Shown: positions 5,316-5,729 of the stretch, piece after piece
How positions within the stretch are numbered: position 1 is the stretch's first letter
Layout: every line of letters starts with the position of its first letter
NCBI GenBank assembly: GCA_030042955.1
Contig: JASHYQ010000324.1
Span: forward strand, 1-5,729
DNA from: Thermoplasmata archaeon
GTDB taxonomy: Archaea; Thermoplasmatota; Thermoplasmata; Lutacidiplasmatales; UBA184
Direction: 5' to 3'
Length of the DNA stretch: 5,729 nucleotides
The notes under the pieces: model-generated
Seen by the model: only the letters and a program-made list of their open reading frames with translations
Database searches by the model: none
Told to the model about the DNA's origin: nothing
Translations under genes and position numbers: made by a program

Positions 5316-5379
5316 GGAGCGCCCTGCCGATTTCGAGGGAGCGGCCCTAGGGGGTGGCCGGTCGCGCGGCGCCCGGCGC

Positions 5380-5729
5380 TCAGGGTACGAGCGCGGAGGG
5401 TCCCAACGCGGTCTCGAGCAACTTCTGTTCGATGAGGGCGATCGCCTCCGACACGGAGGACTTGCTTCGGTTCACTTTCTTGGCGAGGTCGGTCAGGGTG
5501 ATCTTCCGGGGCACCGCGAAATATCCCTCAGCCATCGCTCGAGCCAATAGGTCCTGCTGGTTCTCGCTTAGGTTCGGAAGGTGGCTGCGCAGCGAGCGGC
5601 GGCGAATCGATACGACGCGAACCGCCGGATCCGACTTGCGCGCGTAGTCGAGGACCTTCTGGAACTCGGGGTAGCGGGCGACGACCTCGATCTGGATCGT
5701 CCCAGCTTGGATGCGCATCGGAAACTGGA
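5380..5729 (-). CDS. HTH_10 (bacterio-opsin-activator type) transcriptional regulator, 5' end cut off
   Basis: The frame runs off the right edge without a stop. From ATG 5718 it would be 112 residues, but the codons before it (Q-F-P) are also open, and family members are usually around 200 residues or more, so the true start probably lies outside the window. Visible residues 1-45 look like the end of an N-terminal alpha/beta sensor domain (IQIEVVARYPEFQKVLDYARKS). The HTH_10 domain starts with LSENQQDLLARAMAEGYFAVPRKIT (50-74). The helix-turn-helix lies in LTDLAKKVNRSKSSVSEAI (75-93) and ends in a helix, ALIEQKLLE. The GYFxVPRxIT signature is diagnostic. Such proteins regulate transcription in haloarchaea and Thermoplasmata; the ligand and targets here are unknown. 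Its stop faces the small membrane protein across 64 bases. Confidence 0.85.
   Translation of the reverse strand, partial: QFPMRIQAGTIQIEVVARYPEFQKVLDYARKSDPAVRVVSIRRRSLRSHLPNLSENQQDLLARAMAEGYFAVPRKITLTDLAKKVNRSKSSVSEAIALIEQKLLETALGPSALVP

Noticed and set aside
5316..5379. Terminator or palindromic element between the convergent genes
   Set aside because: Only GC-rich self-complementary bits such as GGCGCC are present, with no stable unique stem and no T-run.
5287..5647. Plus-strand ORFs overlapping the 3' end of the window
   Set aside because: They are antisense to the clear HTH_10 domain or span the gap between convergent genes, with Arg/Ser-rich composition and no family resemblance.
1..5729. 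A defence island, mobile element, CRISPR array or toxin-antitoxin pair
   Set aside because: No direct repeat series, transposase, integrase, nuclease or small toxin-like gene pair is visible. The genes are metabolic or housekeeping-like.

Overview
The window is GC-rich DNA that most resembles a chromosomal segment from an archaeon, probably a member of the Thermoplasmatota or a related lineage. Three things point to archaea. The gene cut by the right edge encodes an HTH_10 (bacterio-opsin-activator type) regulator, a family that is essentially archaeal. AT-rich TATA-like boxes sit about 25-40 bases before starts, with no matching bacterial -35 element. A small single-anchor exported protein has the low-complexity Ser/Thr-rich beta-sandwich look common in uncultured Thermoplasmata. 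The lineage is an inference from these traits, not from a marker gene. Start codons are mixed (ATG, GTG, TTG) and some genes have clear Shine-Dalgarno sequences.

Layout from left to right: (1) the C-terminal end of a membrane protein (+, 1-138); (2) a gap of about 275 bases with no secure gene but four consecutive small stem-loops at 309-375, a candidate structured RNA or terminator region; (3) an MBL-fold metallohydrolase (-, 414-1346) with its own TATA-like box; (4) a two-gene operon on the minus strand, aguB (2512-3435) then aguA (1427-2515), joined by a 4-base ATGA overlap; (5) a divergent intergenic region (3436-3614) with candidate promoters for both directions; (6) a hemerythrin-like protein (+, 3615-4328) with a probable TTG start; (7) a convergent SnoaL/NTF2-like protein (-, 4336-4743); (8) a small membrane-anchored protein with two extracytoplasmic cysteines (+, 4899-5315); (9) a 5'-truncated HTH_10 regulator (-, 5380 to the edge).

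Functionally, the clearest unit is aguBA. It converts agmatine to N-carbamoylputrescine and then to putrescine, releasing ammonia and CO2, so this organism can make putrescine from arginine-derived agmatine without agmatinase. The other genes look like single-gene transcription units with generic functions (metal-dependent hydrolysis, non-heme iron sensing, small-ligand fold, transcription control). I see no CRISPR array, insertion sequence, tRNA, rRNA or phage gene. I find no multi-gene system that looks new. The best leads are the tandem stem-loops at 309-375, the AguA/AguB route in an archaeal-looking genome, and the odd start region of the hemerythrin gene.
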